The translations under genes and the position numbers were made by a program. Positions 1-7,231 of a stretch of DNA of 13,882 nucleotides are shown here, piece after piece. The stretch comes from Deltaproteobacteria bacterium (GTDB lineage: Bacteria; Desulfobacterota; Dissulfuribacteria; Dissulfuribacterales; QOAL01). The first letter of the stretch is position 1, and each line of letters opens with the position of its first letter. The notes beneath the pieces were generated by a model, which ran no database searches, was not told the origin of the DNA, and saw only the letters and a list, made by a program, of their open reading frames with translations. The stretch covers positions 1 through 13,882 of the forward strand of contig JALSKY010000167.1 of the NCBI GenBank assembly GCA_026988585.1, given 5' to 3'.

Positions 1-474
1 CTCGTTGAGTACTCGGCTCTCCACCTGTAAATGGGTGTCATGGCCTATCTCCCTCCTCACTCTTTCCAGATCCGCTACCGCATCGGCAAGATCCGGCTCA
101 GGCAGCTTAAGAGGCGTCTTGTAGATGGGGGCTGGTGGCGTAACTTCTGCCTGTTCTGACAGTTCCATGATCCATGACGCAGATTTTTTTGCAATTGGTC
201 TGATAAGGGCCTTCTTGTCCATCTGTGATTCAGCAGGTACACGAACCACTATATCTGTCAATGGAATGGTTGTGCAGGCACGCCAAGCCCCGTCTGAGAG
301 CTGATCTCCCTGGACCTCTCCCTCCTCTATATAAATCCTGCATTTGTCACATACTCCAGCGCCTCCGCATGAGGCATTGATATGGACACCAGCCTTCATG
401 GCTGCCTTCAGGATGTTTTCCTGGTCTGTGAACTCAATAGATATATTGGATGGCAAAAAGGTAATTTTAGGCAT
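1..474 (-). CDS. 2Fe-2S ferredoxin-domain/ASKHA (RACo-type) protein, partial
   Basis: Open from ATG at 474 to the left edge (158 codons, no stop), so the 3' part of the gene lies outside the window. Residues 1-80 form a plant-type 2Fe-2S ferredoxin domain: C36, C42, C45 (CGGAGVCDKC) and C67 give the usual CX5CX2C...C spacing. It is followed by a Pro/Ala-rich linker and the segment PLKLPEPDLADAVADLERV at 121-139, which resembles the linker before the ASKHA ATPase domain of RACo-type proteins (reductive activators of corrinoid proteins, DUF4445 family). Those proteins use ATP and the iron-sulfur centre to re-reduce Co(II) corrinoid to Co(I) in methyl-transfer pathways. The ATPase part is not visible, so the exact role is inferred. 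A GGGAGAG ribosome-binding site lies just upstream of the ATG. The gene diverges from the epimerase and is functionally unrelated to the LPS genes. Confidence 0.82.
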   Translation of the reverse strand, partial: MPKITFLPSNISIEFTDQENILKAAMKAGVHINASCGGAGVCDKCRIYIEEGEVQGDQLSDGAWRACTTIPLTDIVVRVPAESQMDKKALIRPIAKKSASWIMELSEQAEVTPPAPIYKTPLKLPEPDLADAVADLERVRREIGHDTHLQVESRVLNE

Positions 475-490
475 CTTCTCTCCCTCTGCC

Positions 491-509
491 TGAAAGGTTT
501 CTCCTTTCA
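491..509. repeat. Perfect 7-bp inverted repeat upstream of the 2Fe-2S gene
   Basis: TGAAAGG (491-497) and CCTTTCA (503-509) are perfect complements separated by 5 bases. The repeat ends 16 bp upstream of the ATG at 474, so on the leftward transcript it would form a small hairpin in the leader, or serve as a dyad operator near the transcription start if the loose AATAAT box at 512-517 is the -10. No T-run follows it on the minus strand, which argues against a terminator. Function is unknown. Confidence 0.45.
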
Positions 510-716
510 AGATTATTCTCAAGTTTTATATTTCATCTTCAATGAAAAGATCTATAAGGTTTAGCTGAATATAACATATAGTGTTTTAGCTTCTCTTTTT
601 TAATCCAAATAGTATGTTATCAGCAAAAATGGATATGGATCAGGTTTAAAAGCCAATAGGGCTATGATAATATCGAAAGATCTATTTTTAGTCCAGTTTT
701 TAACCCTGCAGGTCGA

Positions 717-722
717 TATAAT
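717..722 (+). promoter_or_regulatory. Candidate -10 box for the epimerase operon
   Basis: A consensus TATAAT sits 28 bp upstream of the epimerase ATG. The region about 17 bp further upstream (around 694-699, CAGTTT) does not match a good -35 element, so this is a plausible but weak sigma-70-type promoter call. A second possible -10, GATAAT, occurs at 666-671. Confidence 0.3.
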
Positions 723-736
723 AAGAAAACTCAAAA

Positions 737-743
737 AGAGGAG
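737..743 (+). promoter_or_regulatory. Ribosome-binding site that fixes the epimerase start
   Basis: AGAGGAG with a 7-base spacer precedes the ATG at 751. It supports that start over the longer in-frame ATG at 664. The protein from 751 begins directly with the Rossmann strand and GGAGFIG motif, as expected for this family, whereas the extra 29 residues from 664 are untypical and would overlap the candidate promoter. Confidence 0.75.
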
Positions 744-750
744 AATTGCT

Positions 751-1701
751 ATGAAAATCCTGGTCACTGGTGGGGCCGGTTTTATCGGATCCAATGTAGT
801 GGATGGATATGTGCAGGCCGGTCATGATGTAGTAGTGGTTGATAATCTCTATTCCGGCAAGCTGGAAAATATAAATCCGAAAGCCAAGTTTTATCTGATG
901 GATATTCGTTCGGATGAGATTGGAAAGGTGTTGGATATAGAGCGGCCGGATGTAATCAATCATCATGCCGCCCAGATCTCTGTGCCTTACTCGGTAGAGG
1001 ACCCGCTGTTTGATGTTTCCGTCAATATACAGGGATTCGTTAATCTCCTAGAGGCAGCCAGGCAGCATGAGATCAAAAAGGTCATCTTCATTTCATCAGG
1101 TGGAGCCATCTATGGTGAGGCAGAGGAATATCCTACTTCTGAGAGCTATCCACCCCAGCCGCTTTCACCCTATGCCATAGCGAAGGCGGTTTCAGAGGAT
1201 TATCTCTATTTTTACAACCATCAGTATGGTCTTGATTATACTGTGTTGAGATATGCCAATATCTATGGACCAAGACAGATTCCTCATGGAGAGGCCGGTG
1301 TTGTGGCCATATTCATGGACAATCTAGTGGCAGGCCGGAAGAGTTTGCTATTTCATTTTCCTGATGAACCGGATGGGATGGTTCGTGATTACTGCTTTGT
1401 TGGAGATGTAGTCAAGGCCAACCTGATGGCTTTGGAGAAGGGGAGTGGCCAGGCCTTCAATATAGGCACCGGTGTGGAGACCAGGACCAGGAAGCTATAC
1501 GACACAATATATGAGCTCATGAAGCCGGAGTTAAATCTTTCAGATGAGCTGGCTGAACTGGAGTCACAGGATGCCAGGGCCGGTGACCTAACCCAGAGTT
1601 GTCTCAAGATAGACAAGGCCAGAAAAGAGCTGGGCTGGGAACCCGATTTCCAACTCAGGGAAGGACTCAGAAAGACCATGGAGTGGCGCCTTTCCAGATA
1701 G
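751..1701 (+). CDS. NAD-dependent sugar-nucleotide epimerase (GalE-like extended SDR)
   Basis: The 316-residue protein is a cytoplasmic extended short-chain dehydrogenase/reductase, probably a UDP-hexose 4-epimerase making an activated sugar for surface polysaccharide. It starts with MKILVTGGAGFIG (NAD-binding GxxGxxG at 7-13). It has the acidic residue after strand 2 (VVVVDNL, D31), the SSGGAIYG strand at 115-122 and the catalytic pair YAIAK (Y141, K145). RYANIYGPRQ (168-176) and the D214/F216 region (RDYCFVGDV) match the sugar-nucleotide epimerase subgroup, and the length is typical. Substrate specificity (UDP-Glc/Gal, GlcNAc/GalNAc or a uronate) cannot be read from the sequence. It is followed by the nitrilase-adenylyltransferase fusion gene after 11 bp, suggesting one transcript and a role in LPS sugar supply. 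Confidence 0.9.
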   Translation: MKILVTGGAGFIGSNVVDGYVQAGHDVVVVDNLYSGKLENINPKAKFYLMDIRSDEIGKVLDIERPDVINHHAAQISVPYSVEDPLFDVSVNIQGFVNLLEAARQHEIKKVIFISSGGAIYGEAEEYPTSESYPPQPLSPYAIAKAVSEDYLYFYNHQYGLDYTVLRYANIYGPRQIPHGEAGVVAIFMDNLVAGRKSLLFHFPDEPDGMVRDYCFVGDVVKANLMALEKGSGQAFNIGTGVETRTRKLYDTIYELMKPELNLSDELAELESQDARAGDLTQSCLKIDKARKELGWEPDFQLREGLRKTMEWRLSR

Positions 1702-1712
1702 CCAGGATCTTT

Positions 1713-2978
1713 ATGAAGATATCACTGTTTCAATTTTCTCCTTATAGGAAAAATGTCTGGAAAAATTTTGAACTGGTGAAGCAGGCTGTAGAGGAGTCCG
1801 CTTTGCAGGGTTCATCCATTATTGTGCTGCCTGAGCTTTGGGCTTCTGGGCCTTTGATGGAACCGGCGCAGGCGGAAAGGGCAGCAGCCGAGACAGCAGA
1901 GCTGCTGCCTGAACTGCAACAGATTTCTCAGGGGAATAACCTGATAGTAGTAGGGGGGCTGTGTGTGAAGGAGCAAGGCATGCTCTACAACAGCCAGGTT
2001 TTCAGCATGCCTGACGGTTATCAATATGAATATCGAAAGATCCATCTGTTCCCACTGTTCCGGGAACCGGAGATCTTTACTCCAGGCAAGGGGGCTGCTC
2101 CTGTATCTCTCGGGTTTCATGACCAGGAAAATTGTCTGGCAGGTCCAATGATCTGCTACGACATCCGGTTTCCTGAGCTGGCACGGCACCTTGTCAGACA
2201 TGGGGCTTCTGTGCTTATTGTGTCAGCCCTATGGCCCATGAGCAGGATCGATAATTTTGAGCTTCTTTGCAGGGCAAGGGCCATGGAGAGCCAGGTCTTT
2301 CTTGTGGCAGCAAATGGTACAGGGAGAACGGGAGGTCTGGAGTTTGGAGGCAACTCCTTATGTTGCGGTCCTGATGGCGGTTTCATCTGCAGAACAGGCA
2401 AGGGGGACGGTCTTCATACATTTGAGATCTCTCTTCCGGCGGTAAAACAGCGGCGTGCCCTGTTCTCCAGCGCTTTATCTCCCAAACCCTGGGAGCTTAA
2501 CTCTGCCTCCAAGATAGTCTCCTTGGCCCATCTGAAGGAGATGGTTAACGCCCGCAGGGCTGCTGGACAGAAAATGGCCTTTACAAATGGATGTTTTGAT
2601 ATTCTCCATGCCGGGCATGTGAGTTATCTTGAAAAGGCCCGGTCGCAAGGTGATTTCCTTGTTGTCGGCCTCAATAGCGATAGATCTGTGCAGAGGATCA
2701 AGGGCCCGGAAAGACCGGTCAACCCTGAGGAGCAACGTGCCAGGGTTCTTGCTGCCCTTGGGTGCGTGGATTATGTTATTCTCTTTCAGGAAGAGACCCC
2801 CAAGATCCTTATCGAAGCGCTTGTGCCGGATATTTTGGTAAAAGGCGCAGACTGGCCTGAAGATCAGATAGTTGGGGCAGATTTTGTTAAAAGGCATGGA
2901 GGCAGGGTGGAGCGGATCGAGTTTGAGGTGGATATATCGACAACGGCGATTATTGAGAGGGTTTCAGGTAGGAATTGA
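1713..2978 (+). CDS. Fusion: nitrilase-family amidohydrolase + heptose-1-phosphate adenylyltransferase (HldE C-domain/RfaE2)
   Basis: A 421-residue two-domain protein. Residues 1-258 are a carbon-nitrogen hydrolase of the Nit/omega-amidase type with an intact triad: E41 (VLPELWASG), K109 (YRKIHLFP) and C148 (MICYDIRFPE). There is an additional Glu near 118-120 before FTPG, and the conserved RARAMESQ helix lies at 187-194. Residues 266-421 are a complete RfaE2/HldE-type nucleotidyltransferase: FTNGCFDILHAGH with the HxGH motif at 299-302, LNSDRSVQRIKG at 320-331, KGAD at 377-380 and an ISTTAIIERV tail at 408-417. That domain adenylylates heptose 1-phosphate in ADP-heptose synthesis for the LPS inner core. 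In HldE the N-terminal half is a sugar kinase; here it is replaced by the nitrilase, whose substrate is unknown. The ATG at 1713 follows AGGA with a 5-base spacer. The longer reading frame from 1599 only adds residues overlapping the epimerase gene. Confidence 0.9.
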   Translation: MKISLFQFSPYRKNVWKNFELVKQAVEESALQGSSIIVLPELWASGPLMEPAQAERAAAETAELLPELQQISQGNNLIVVGGLCVKEQGMLYNSQVFSMPDGYQYEYRKIHLFPLFREPEIFTPGKGAAPVSLGFHDQENCLAGPMICYDIRFPELARHLVRHGASVLIVSALWPMSRIDNFELLCRARAMESQVFLVAANGTGRTGGLEFGGNSLCCGPDGGFICRTGKGDGLHTFEISLPAVKQRRALFSSALSPKPWELNSASKIVSLAHLKEMVNARRAAGQKMAFTNGCFDILHAGHVSYLEKARSQGDFLVVGLNSDRSVQRIKGPERPVNPEEQRARVLAALGCVDYVILFQEETPKILIEALVPDILVKGADWPEDQIVGADFVKRHGGRVERIEFEVDISTTAIIERVSGRN

Positions 2979-3005
2979 GAATTTATCAGGCTGCACTGTA
3001 TCGTT

Positions 3006-4226
3006 TTATTTTTTTTTAACACTCTGCACTGGTTCAGATCTTTTTCGGTAGTGGCTGACTCCTGTAATAACTGCTATGTAAGCCATGGCAATGTTGGTGT
3101 TGATCCACTGCGGAACTGATATCAAGGTATGGATGGCCAGGGCCAACAGTCCCAGAAAAAATCCTGCTGTCAATAGATCTTTATCAACGAATATAAGGTG
3201 GAAACCGGTTTTTCCCACCATTATGCCGATCCATAAGCCAGCGAGAGCTGCCACAATGCCCCCTTCTATTAGGAGTTGCAAAAACAGGTTGTGGGCATGA
3301 TGGATTACAGGGGGATATATGTTCTTTTCATTCAACCAGTTATAACCTCTCTTTTTCAGAATACGTTTTTCAATGCTATCCCCATATCCCCAACCCAAAA
3401 AAGGCCTTTCTTTTATAAGCAGCCAAGAAGCCTTGTAAATTTCATAGCGTTCTTTCATGCTGCTGTCATTGACAATACGTTGCGAAAAGTTGTTGTGGGT
3501 GATGATAAAGGATAATGATGCCCCCAAAATTACCAAGACGAAAATAATTGTTGTGAGCAGTCTCCGTCTCATCAAGGCTATTAAAAATGACAGAGCGATT
3601 GTAACACCTATGATAGATCCTCTGGTTCCAGTGTTTAAGAGTGCATATGCCTGGAGGATAATTGTTGGAAATATAATAAATCGAATCCAGCGTGGTTCTG
3701 ACAGGAAGCAGACAATGGTCACAGGAATGATCAGATCAAGGTATTTACCCAGTTGTGTTGGTGTATCGAACAATCCTTCAAACCTGAAACCGGAAAAGTT
3801 TGTGACTTGATCTGTTAGAAGAAATCCAGATACTATAACTATTGTTGAAGAGACCACAATTACTGCTGCAGTGATTCTCACACGGTTGTGTGTTGTTATA
3901 AGCCTCGAACCTGAAAAATAAAGTATAATGAGTGGTACAAGGGTCTTAGTATAGCAGTGCAGGCTGTAGCTGATCTCTGTGGAAAATATGGTGGATAGGG
4001 TCATTGCCAGAAAGAAGGCAGTAATGGCCCTGTCCATGGAAGATGTTTTGAACTCTCCTGCCCAAGCGTGGAGCAGGGGATAAATTGCCATGAGGATCAA
4101 TAATGTTGAGCGTACAGGAGAGTGAATATCTCCCATGATCTCTCGAAGCGGGACAATGAATAGATAGGCCCAAAAGGCCAGTAGTGAGATATGTTCTGTT
4201 CTATTTAACCATTTTTTATTACACAT
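3006..4226 (-). CDS. waaL: O-antigen ligase / Wzy-type polymerase family membrane protein (WaaL-like)
   Basis: A 406-residue polytopic inner-membrane protein with about ten hydrophobic segments, no signal peptide and a basic C-terminus ending in KKK. The Wzy_C features of WaaL are present: NTGTRGS (198-204) at the start of a membrane helix, then a periplasmic loop with ERYEIYKASWLLIKERPFLGWGYG (259-282; shown for location) and the HHAHNLFLQLLIEGG segment (309-323), with H309, H310 and H312 as candidate functional residues. WaaL moves undecaprenyl-diphosphate-linked glycan onto core-lipid A in the periplasm; a polymerase role is the alternative. The start is uncertain. ATG 4226 gives a normal short N-terminus before the first helix but has no clear ribosome-binding site. 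ATG 4328 has a weak GAG and would overlap the preceding kinase gene by 38 bp. This is the last gene of the leftward cluster and converges with the fusion gene. Confidence 0.85.
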   Translation of the reverse strand: MCNKKWLNRTEHISLLAFWAYLFIVPLREIMGDIHSPVRSTLLILMAIYPLLHAWAGEFKTSSMDRAITAFFLAMTLSTIFSTEISYSLHCYTKTLVPLIILYFSGSRLITTHNRVRITAAVIVVSSTIVIVSGFLLTDQVTNFSGFRFEGLFDTPTQLGKYLDLIIPVTIVCFLSEPRWIRFIIFPTIILQAYALLNTGTRGSIIGVTIALSFLIALMRRRLLTTIIFVLVILGASLSFIITHNNFSQRIVNDSSMKERYEIYKASWLLIKERPFLGWGYGDSIEKRILKKRGYNWLNEKNIYPPVIHHAHNLFLQLLIEGGIVAALAGLWIGIMVGKTGFHLIFVDKDLLTAGFFLGLLALAIHTLISVPQWINTNIAMAYIAVITGVSHYRKRSEPVQSVKKK

Positions 4227-4290
4227 AATAATTAGTATGAGATTTATGCAGCGTTCGCCTATCCTTTTTTTGTTTGTGGTGTTGAAACAA

Positions 4291-5094
4291 TCAGTTGCGT
4301 CTATCCAGATGGTTATTTGAGATTTCATGGATCTCGGTCAATAATGCATAGAGTTCCTCTTTTGCAAGATTTTTTATATGCATCTCTTTTATGTAATGAA
4401 CAAAAAATCTTAGGTGACTTAACGGGCACAGAGTATCCCGAAACGAGAAGAACAGTCTCGCAAGATCCCTGGCCTGATCCTGAATATCAATTCTCCTTTT
4501 TATTACAGAACCATCCAGATCAACGACCCAGATTCTGGCCTTTTCGTACGGTTTTTCAATGATGAAATTATTGGCCTTCATATCCCCATGCATGACTTTT
4601 GCCTTATGGATGGATGCAATAAGGGCGGCCAGATTTTTTATGGCACGATTTGTCCACTCTGGATCATTTTTTCTTTTCTCAATCTGATATCGGAGCCTGT
4701 CTGCTTTGACACATCTGGTCAAAATATAACTGGACAGAAGCAGTCGTCCCTTTCTCTTTTCCATGAGAGCCACGGGCTCTGGAGTTAATACACCTTTTTT
4801 GGTCAGATGGGTTGATACCGCAATGACCTTTTTGGGTCTGGAACGTCTTAATACAGTCCTGGCAGTGTGGAAAATACCACGTCTGTTATATCGTTTAAGA
4901 AAGAAAGGTTGACCACAAATTGATACTATTCCTGCCGTGGTTTTGGCAGAATCCTTATATAGAACCTTGGCCTTTTCAAGCAGTCTGTCCGGCTTTTTGA
5001 TCTGTTTTAATACGTCTGGCCTGTACAGATCATCACGTATAAGAATTCGCAACCCGCCTTTTTTTAACTTACGAAACTTTAGATCTGATTTCAT
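4291..5094 (-). CDS. LPS-type small kinase (Kdo/WaaP-like family)
   Basis: A 267-residue cytoplasmic protein with a compact eukaryotic-like kinase fold of the lipopolysaccharide kinase group. FFLKRYN supplies the probable ATP-binding lysine (K67), MHGDMKANNF (168-177) the catalytic loop with D171 and N176, and VVDLDG (190-195) the metal-binding Asp in the DFG position. It very likely phosphorylates a core sugar such as Kdo or heptose; the acceptor cannot be read from sequence. Its C-terminal part (RDLARL, LRFFVHYIKEM, EIH) resembles the kinase at 6334-7191 more than the WaaP-like one, so these two may be paralogues. I chose ATG 5094 because AGGTGAG (5096-5102) is well placed; a GTG at 5100 is the alternative. 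It begins 9 bp after the stop of the preceding glycosyltransferase gene, consistent with translational coupling. Confidence 0.82.
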   Translation of the reverse strand: MKSDLKFRKLKKGGLRILIRDDLYRPDVLKQIKKPDRLLEKAKVLYKDSAKTTAGIVSICGQPFFLKRYNRRGIFHTARTVLRRSRPKKVIAVSTHLTKKGVLTPEPVALMEKRKGRLLLSSYILTRCVKADRLRYQIEKRKNDPEWTNRAIKNLAALIASIHKAKVMHGDMKANNFIIEKPYEKARIWVVDLDGSVIKRRIDIQDQARDLARLFFSFRDTLCPLSHLRFFVHYIKEMHIKNLAKEELYALLTEIHEISNNHLDRRN

Positions 5095-5095
5095 T

Positions 5096-5102
5096 CTCAC
5101 CT
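5096..5102 (-). promoter_or_regulatory. Ribosome-binding site overlapping the junction of the GT4 and kinase genes
   Basis: Minus-strand AGGTGAG lies between the stop codon of the upstream glycosyltransferase (5104-5106) and ATG 5094. It matches the 3' part of the consensus AGGAGGTGA at a suitable distance. It contains the GTG at 5100, so it decides between the two possible starts in favour of the ATG. Confidence 0.5.
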
Positions 5103-5103
5103 A

Positions 5104-6327
5104 TTAAAAAGAAAAAGATTTATGAGATGGGTTTGACCTCAGTCGCATGCTGAATTGATGGATCAGAAGCTGTGTGTTCCTTTCAAGATCGAATAATGTT
5201 TTAACCCTGTTACGTCCTTCTTGGCCCATGAGAGATCTTTTCTGGGGTTCCAGATATAACTGTTCAATGGCGTCTGCCAATGATTTACTGTCCTTAGGAG
5301 GAACTAAAATACCTGTTTTACCATGTGATACAGCTTCAGGTATTGCTGAAACCCGCGTTGAAACTACTGGTAATTCCATGGCCATGGCCTCCAGAATCAC
5401 ATTGGGTATGCCATCTCTACTGCCATCTGGTGCAATTATACTTGGTAGTACAAAGAGATCGGCCTTGTCCAACGCATCCTTTACATCCTCGTGGGGCAGA
5501 GAGCCGGTAAATGTAATATACTTTTCAATTCCATGTCGAATGGCAAGTTGCTGAAGTCTTGATTCGTCCGGGCCGCTACCAATAATTTTGCCTATCACTG
5601 GAATCCCTTTTGAACGCAACAAGGCCAACGCCTCAATTAGATAATCAATGCCCTTCTTTTCTCTGAGTCTGGCTACTGTGACTGTCTTCAGACTATCAGT
5701 TTGCTCTCTTGTTGAAGGTTTTTCGGAACGAAGAAAAAGGGTTGTATCGATCCCATGATATATCCTGTGCACCTTCTCTTGCTTAATATCTTTATAGGTA
5801 TTCAAGAGATATTCCCGGTTGTATCCGGTGCAAGTAGCACAGAACAAACTGTCCCGTATCTTTTCTCCCATCTGCCAACTCGATTTGAAAATGTCATTGG
5901 CATGAGCAGTAAAGCTGTACGATATTCCTGTCAGCGCAGAGATTACTCTGGCAGCCGATGTGGAGTGGTAAGCATAATGTGCATGAATGTGTCCTATATT
6001 ATTGTCTATACACCATTTGGCAAGCCATGCAGCCTGTATCAGGTGGTGGAATTTTTTGCACCAGCGTTCCTTTGCAATCTTGATCATAAGACCGGTTTTT
6101 TTTGTGGAGAGTTCCATAAATGCTGCCTGGCCTCTGATAGTATGGGCACCAAGCAGTTCCCTGGCCTTAATCTCCAGGTATGGCGGCAGGGATGCCTTTT
6201 CTGTGTCCACATGGAAGGCGAACAGGTCATAGTCTATTCCCTCTCTTCTTACCTGCCGGAGTTCATTGAGAATGAATGTCTCTGTAGGAACGGGAAATCT
6301 GGTGAGTATATAGAGTAGTTTTTTCAT
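5104..6327 (-). CDS. Family 4 (GT-B) glycosyltransferase
   Basis: A 407-residue cytoplasmic or peripheral membrane glycosyltransferase with two Rossmann-like halves. The N-terminal half opens with LLYILTRFPVPTETFILNEL (4-23) and contains HIHAHYAYHST (113-123) and SFTAHANDIF (138-147), as in GT4 enzymes acting on lipid-linked or exopolysaccharide glycans. The C-terminal half has VARLREKKG (218-226), IGSGP (249-253) and DGIPNVILEAMA (305-316). The last is the donor-binding EX7E motif with Asp (D305) in place of the first Glu, a substitution seen in this subgroup; the second Glu is E313. The donor and acceptor are unknown. It starts 6 bp downstream of the stop of one LPS-type kinase gene, and the second kinase gene follows it, so it probably adds a core sugar that is phosphorylated by one of them. 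Confidence 0.9.
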   Translation of the reverse strand: MKKLLYILTRFPVPTETFILNELRQVRREGIDYDLFAFHVDTEKASLPPYLEIKARELLGAHTIRGQAAFMELSTKKTGLMIKIAKERWCKKFHHLIQAAWLAKWCIDNNIGHIHAHYAYHSTSAARVISALTGISYSFTAHANDIFKSSWQMGEKIRDSLFCATCTGYNREYLLNTYKDIKQEKVHRIYHGIDTTLFLRSEKPSTREQTDSLKTVTVARLREKKGIDYLIEALALLRSKGIPVIGKIIGSGPDESRLQQLAIRHGIEKYITFTGSLPHEDVKDALDKADLFVLPSIIAPDGSRDGIPNVILEAMAMELPVVSTRVSAIPEAVSHGKTGILVPPKDSKSLADAIEQLYLEPQKRSLMGQEGRNRVKTLFDLERNTQLLIHQFSMRLRSNPSHKSFSF

Positions 6328-6333
6328 TGTTAT

Positions 6334-7191
6334 TTACTTTTTGGGGGTTGCATACTCTAGATTGTTGGTCCTCTTTTTTCCATATCGGTAATAGCTCATG
6401 GCATGGATTTTGGCAGTAAGGCCTCTGATATCCGACGGTCGGATGTTATTCTTTTGAAAATCCATTTCTTTGTAATAAGTAGCAATAAAGCGGAGCCGGT
6501 CTAAAGGAGTTATACACCCAAGGTTTGGATGGTTCAGTAGAGCGAGATCCCTGAAAATTTTTCGAGAATTCAGTGCATGAACCTTTCTAACCCTTTCAGT
6601 ATCCATTAAGGCAAAAGATGCAGATGCACCGTTGCTCAGGCGGATACCAGACATCAGAATGTTACCTGGGTGTAAATCGCCATGGACTATTCTGTTGTTG
6701 TGCATATGGGCAATAAATTCCCCAAGACAGGAGACCAGGAGGTGTCTCATACGGCAATCCAGGTTTTCGGTTCTTAGTATTGACCTCAAGTTTTCTCCTT
6801 CCTTGTGACAGGTGACTAAAAGTGAGACATGTTGCAAAGCAGGGCATCTATTTTGCCTGACAGCTATGATTTCTGGTGTATCTATGGATATTTTTGACAG
6901 AAGCTTAGCCCCTTTCAATGCGCGCATCGCCTTGGATCCCCGAAACATGGTCTTTAAGACGGAGATGGACCTGGACTCTAGGAAATACTTGAAATAAAGC
7001 CTTTGATTTCTGAATACCGTGGTTACAACAGTGGTGCTGGGCACTGTCGAGAGCAGTGTGGTCTGGGGAAGCCTCAGGAGCTCCTCAGGTTCAAGAGAGA
7101 GAAGCTCAAGAAAATCAGGATATTTCCAGTGGTCAGCAATCCTGATCTGTAAAGATGATTGTCTCCTGTTTTTGATTGTTAGCGATTGCAT
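6334..7191 (-). CDS. LPS-type small kinase (Kdo/WaaP-like family), second copy
   Basis: A 285-residue protein with the lipopolysaccharide-kinase fold: YFKYFL with candidate ATP-binding K68, VHGDLHPGNILM (169-180) as catalytic loop with D172 and N177, and LMDTERV (195-201) with D197 in the DFG-equivalent site. The Asp-Thr-Glu-Arg form is common in small LPS and antibiotic-type kinases. It probably phosphorylates a sugar of the inner core in the cytoplasm; the specific acceptor is not determinable. The C-terminal RDLALL, LRFIATYYKEM and KIHAMS segments parallel the kinase at 4291-5094. The ATG at 7191 has no clear ribosome-binding site. An in-frame TAA two codons upstream (7195-7197) prevents a longer start. 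There is a 40 bp gap after the preceding glycosyltransferase gene. Confidence 0.82.
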   Translation of the reverse strand: MQSLTIKNRRQSSLQIRIADHWKYPDFLELLSLEPEELLRLPQTTLLSTVPSTTVVTTVFRNQRLYFKYFLESRSISVLKTMFRGSKAMRALKGAKLLSKISIDTPEIIAVRQNRCPALQHVSLLVTCHKEGENLRSILRTENLDCRMRHLLVSCLGEFIAHMHNNRIVHGDLHPGNILMSGIRLSNGASASFALMDTERVRKVHALNSRKIFRDLALLNHPNLGCITPLDRLRFIATYYKEMDFQKNNIRPSDIRGLTAKIHAMSYYRYGKKRTNNLEYATPKK

Positions 7192-7231
7192 CTGTTACTG
7201 TGATGATCATTGGAATGGTGCATCCACTGAA

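Larger units (their letters stand above)
475..750. other. Divergent intergenic region
   Basis: This AT-rich 276 bp spacer separates the leftward 2Fe-2S gene from the rightward epimerase gene. It holds a perfect inverted repeat (491-509), a TATAAT box (717-722) and the epimerase ribosome-binding site (737-743). For the leftward gene, a possible promoter on the minus strand is TTGAAG (537-542) and AATAAT (512-517), but the 19 bp spacer is long and I hold this loosely. I see no convincing coding sequence, RNA gene or intrinsic terminator. Confidence 0.6.

Noticed and set aside
600..794. Minus-strand small frame with a hydrophobic stretch before the epimerase gene
   Set aside because: It is antisense to the epimerase start and ribosome-binding site; the hydrophobic run arises from the complement of a purine-rich leader. 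No start signal was seen.
1812..2897. Antisense frames of 129 and 140 codons opposite the nitrilase-HldE gene
   Set aside because: Both are shadows of a gene with well-conserved catalytic motifs; no ribosome-binding site or domain was seen.
2979..3017. Possible intrinsic terminator at the convergent junction (T-rich run 3004-3017)
   Set aside because: The T-run is present but I could not find a convincing GC-rich stem before it. An 8-bp direct repeat CTGCACTG (2991-2998 and 3024-3031) is too short to interpret.
4227..4328. N-terminal extension of the WaaL-like protein
   Set aside because: The extra 34 residues are untypical before the first membrane helix and overlap the kinase gene. It is kept only as an alternative because neither start has a strong ribosome-binding site.
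5755..6318. Long antisense open frame (187 codons, plus strand)
   Set aside because: It lies entirely opposite a clear GT4 gene, has no recognisable domain and has composition expected of a shadow frame.
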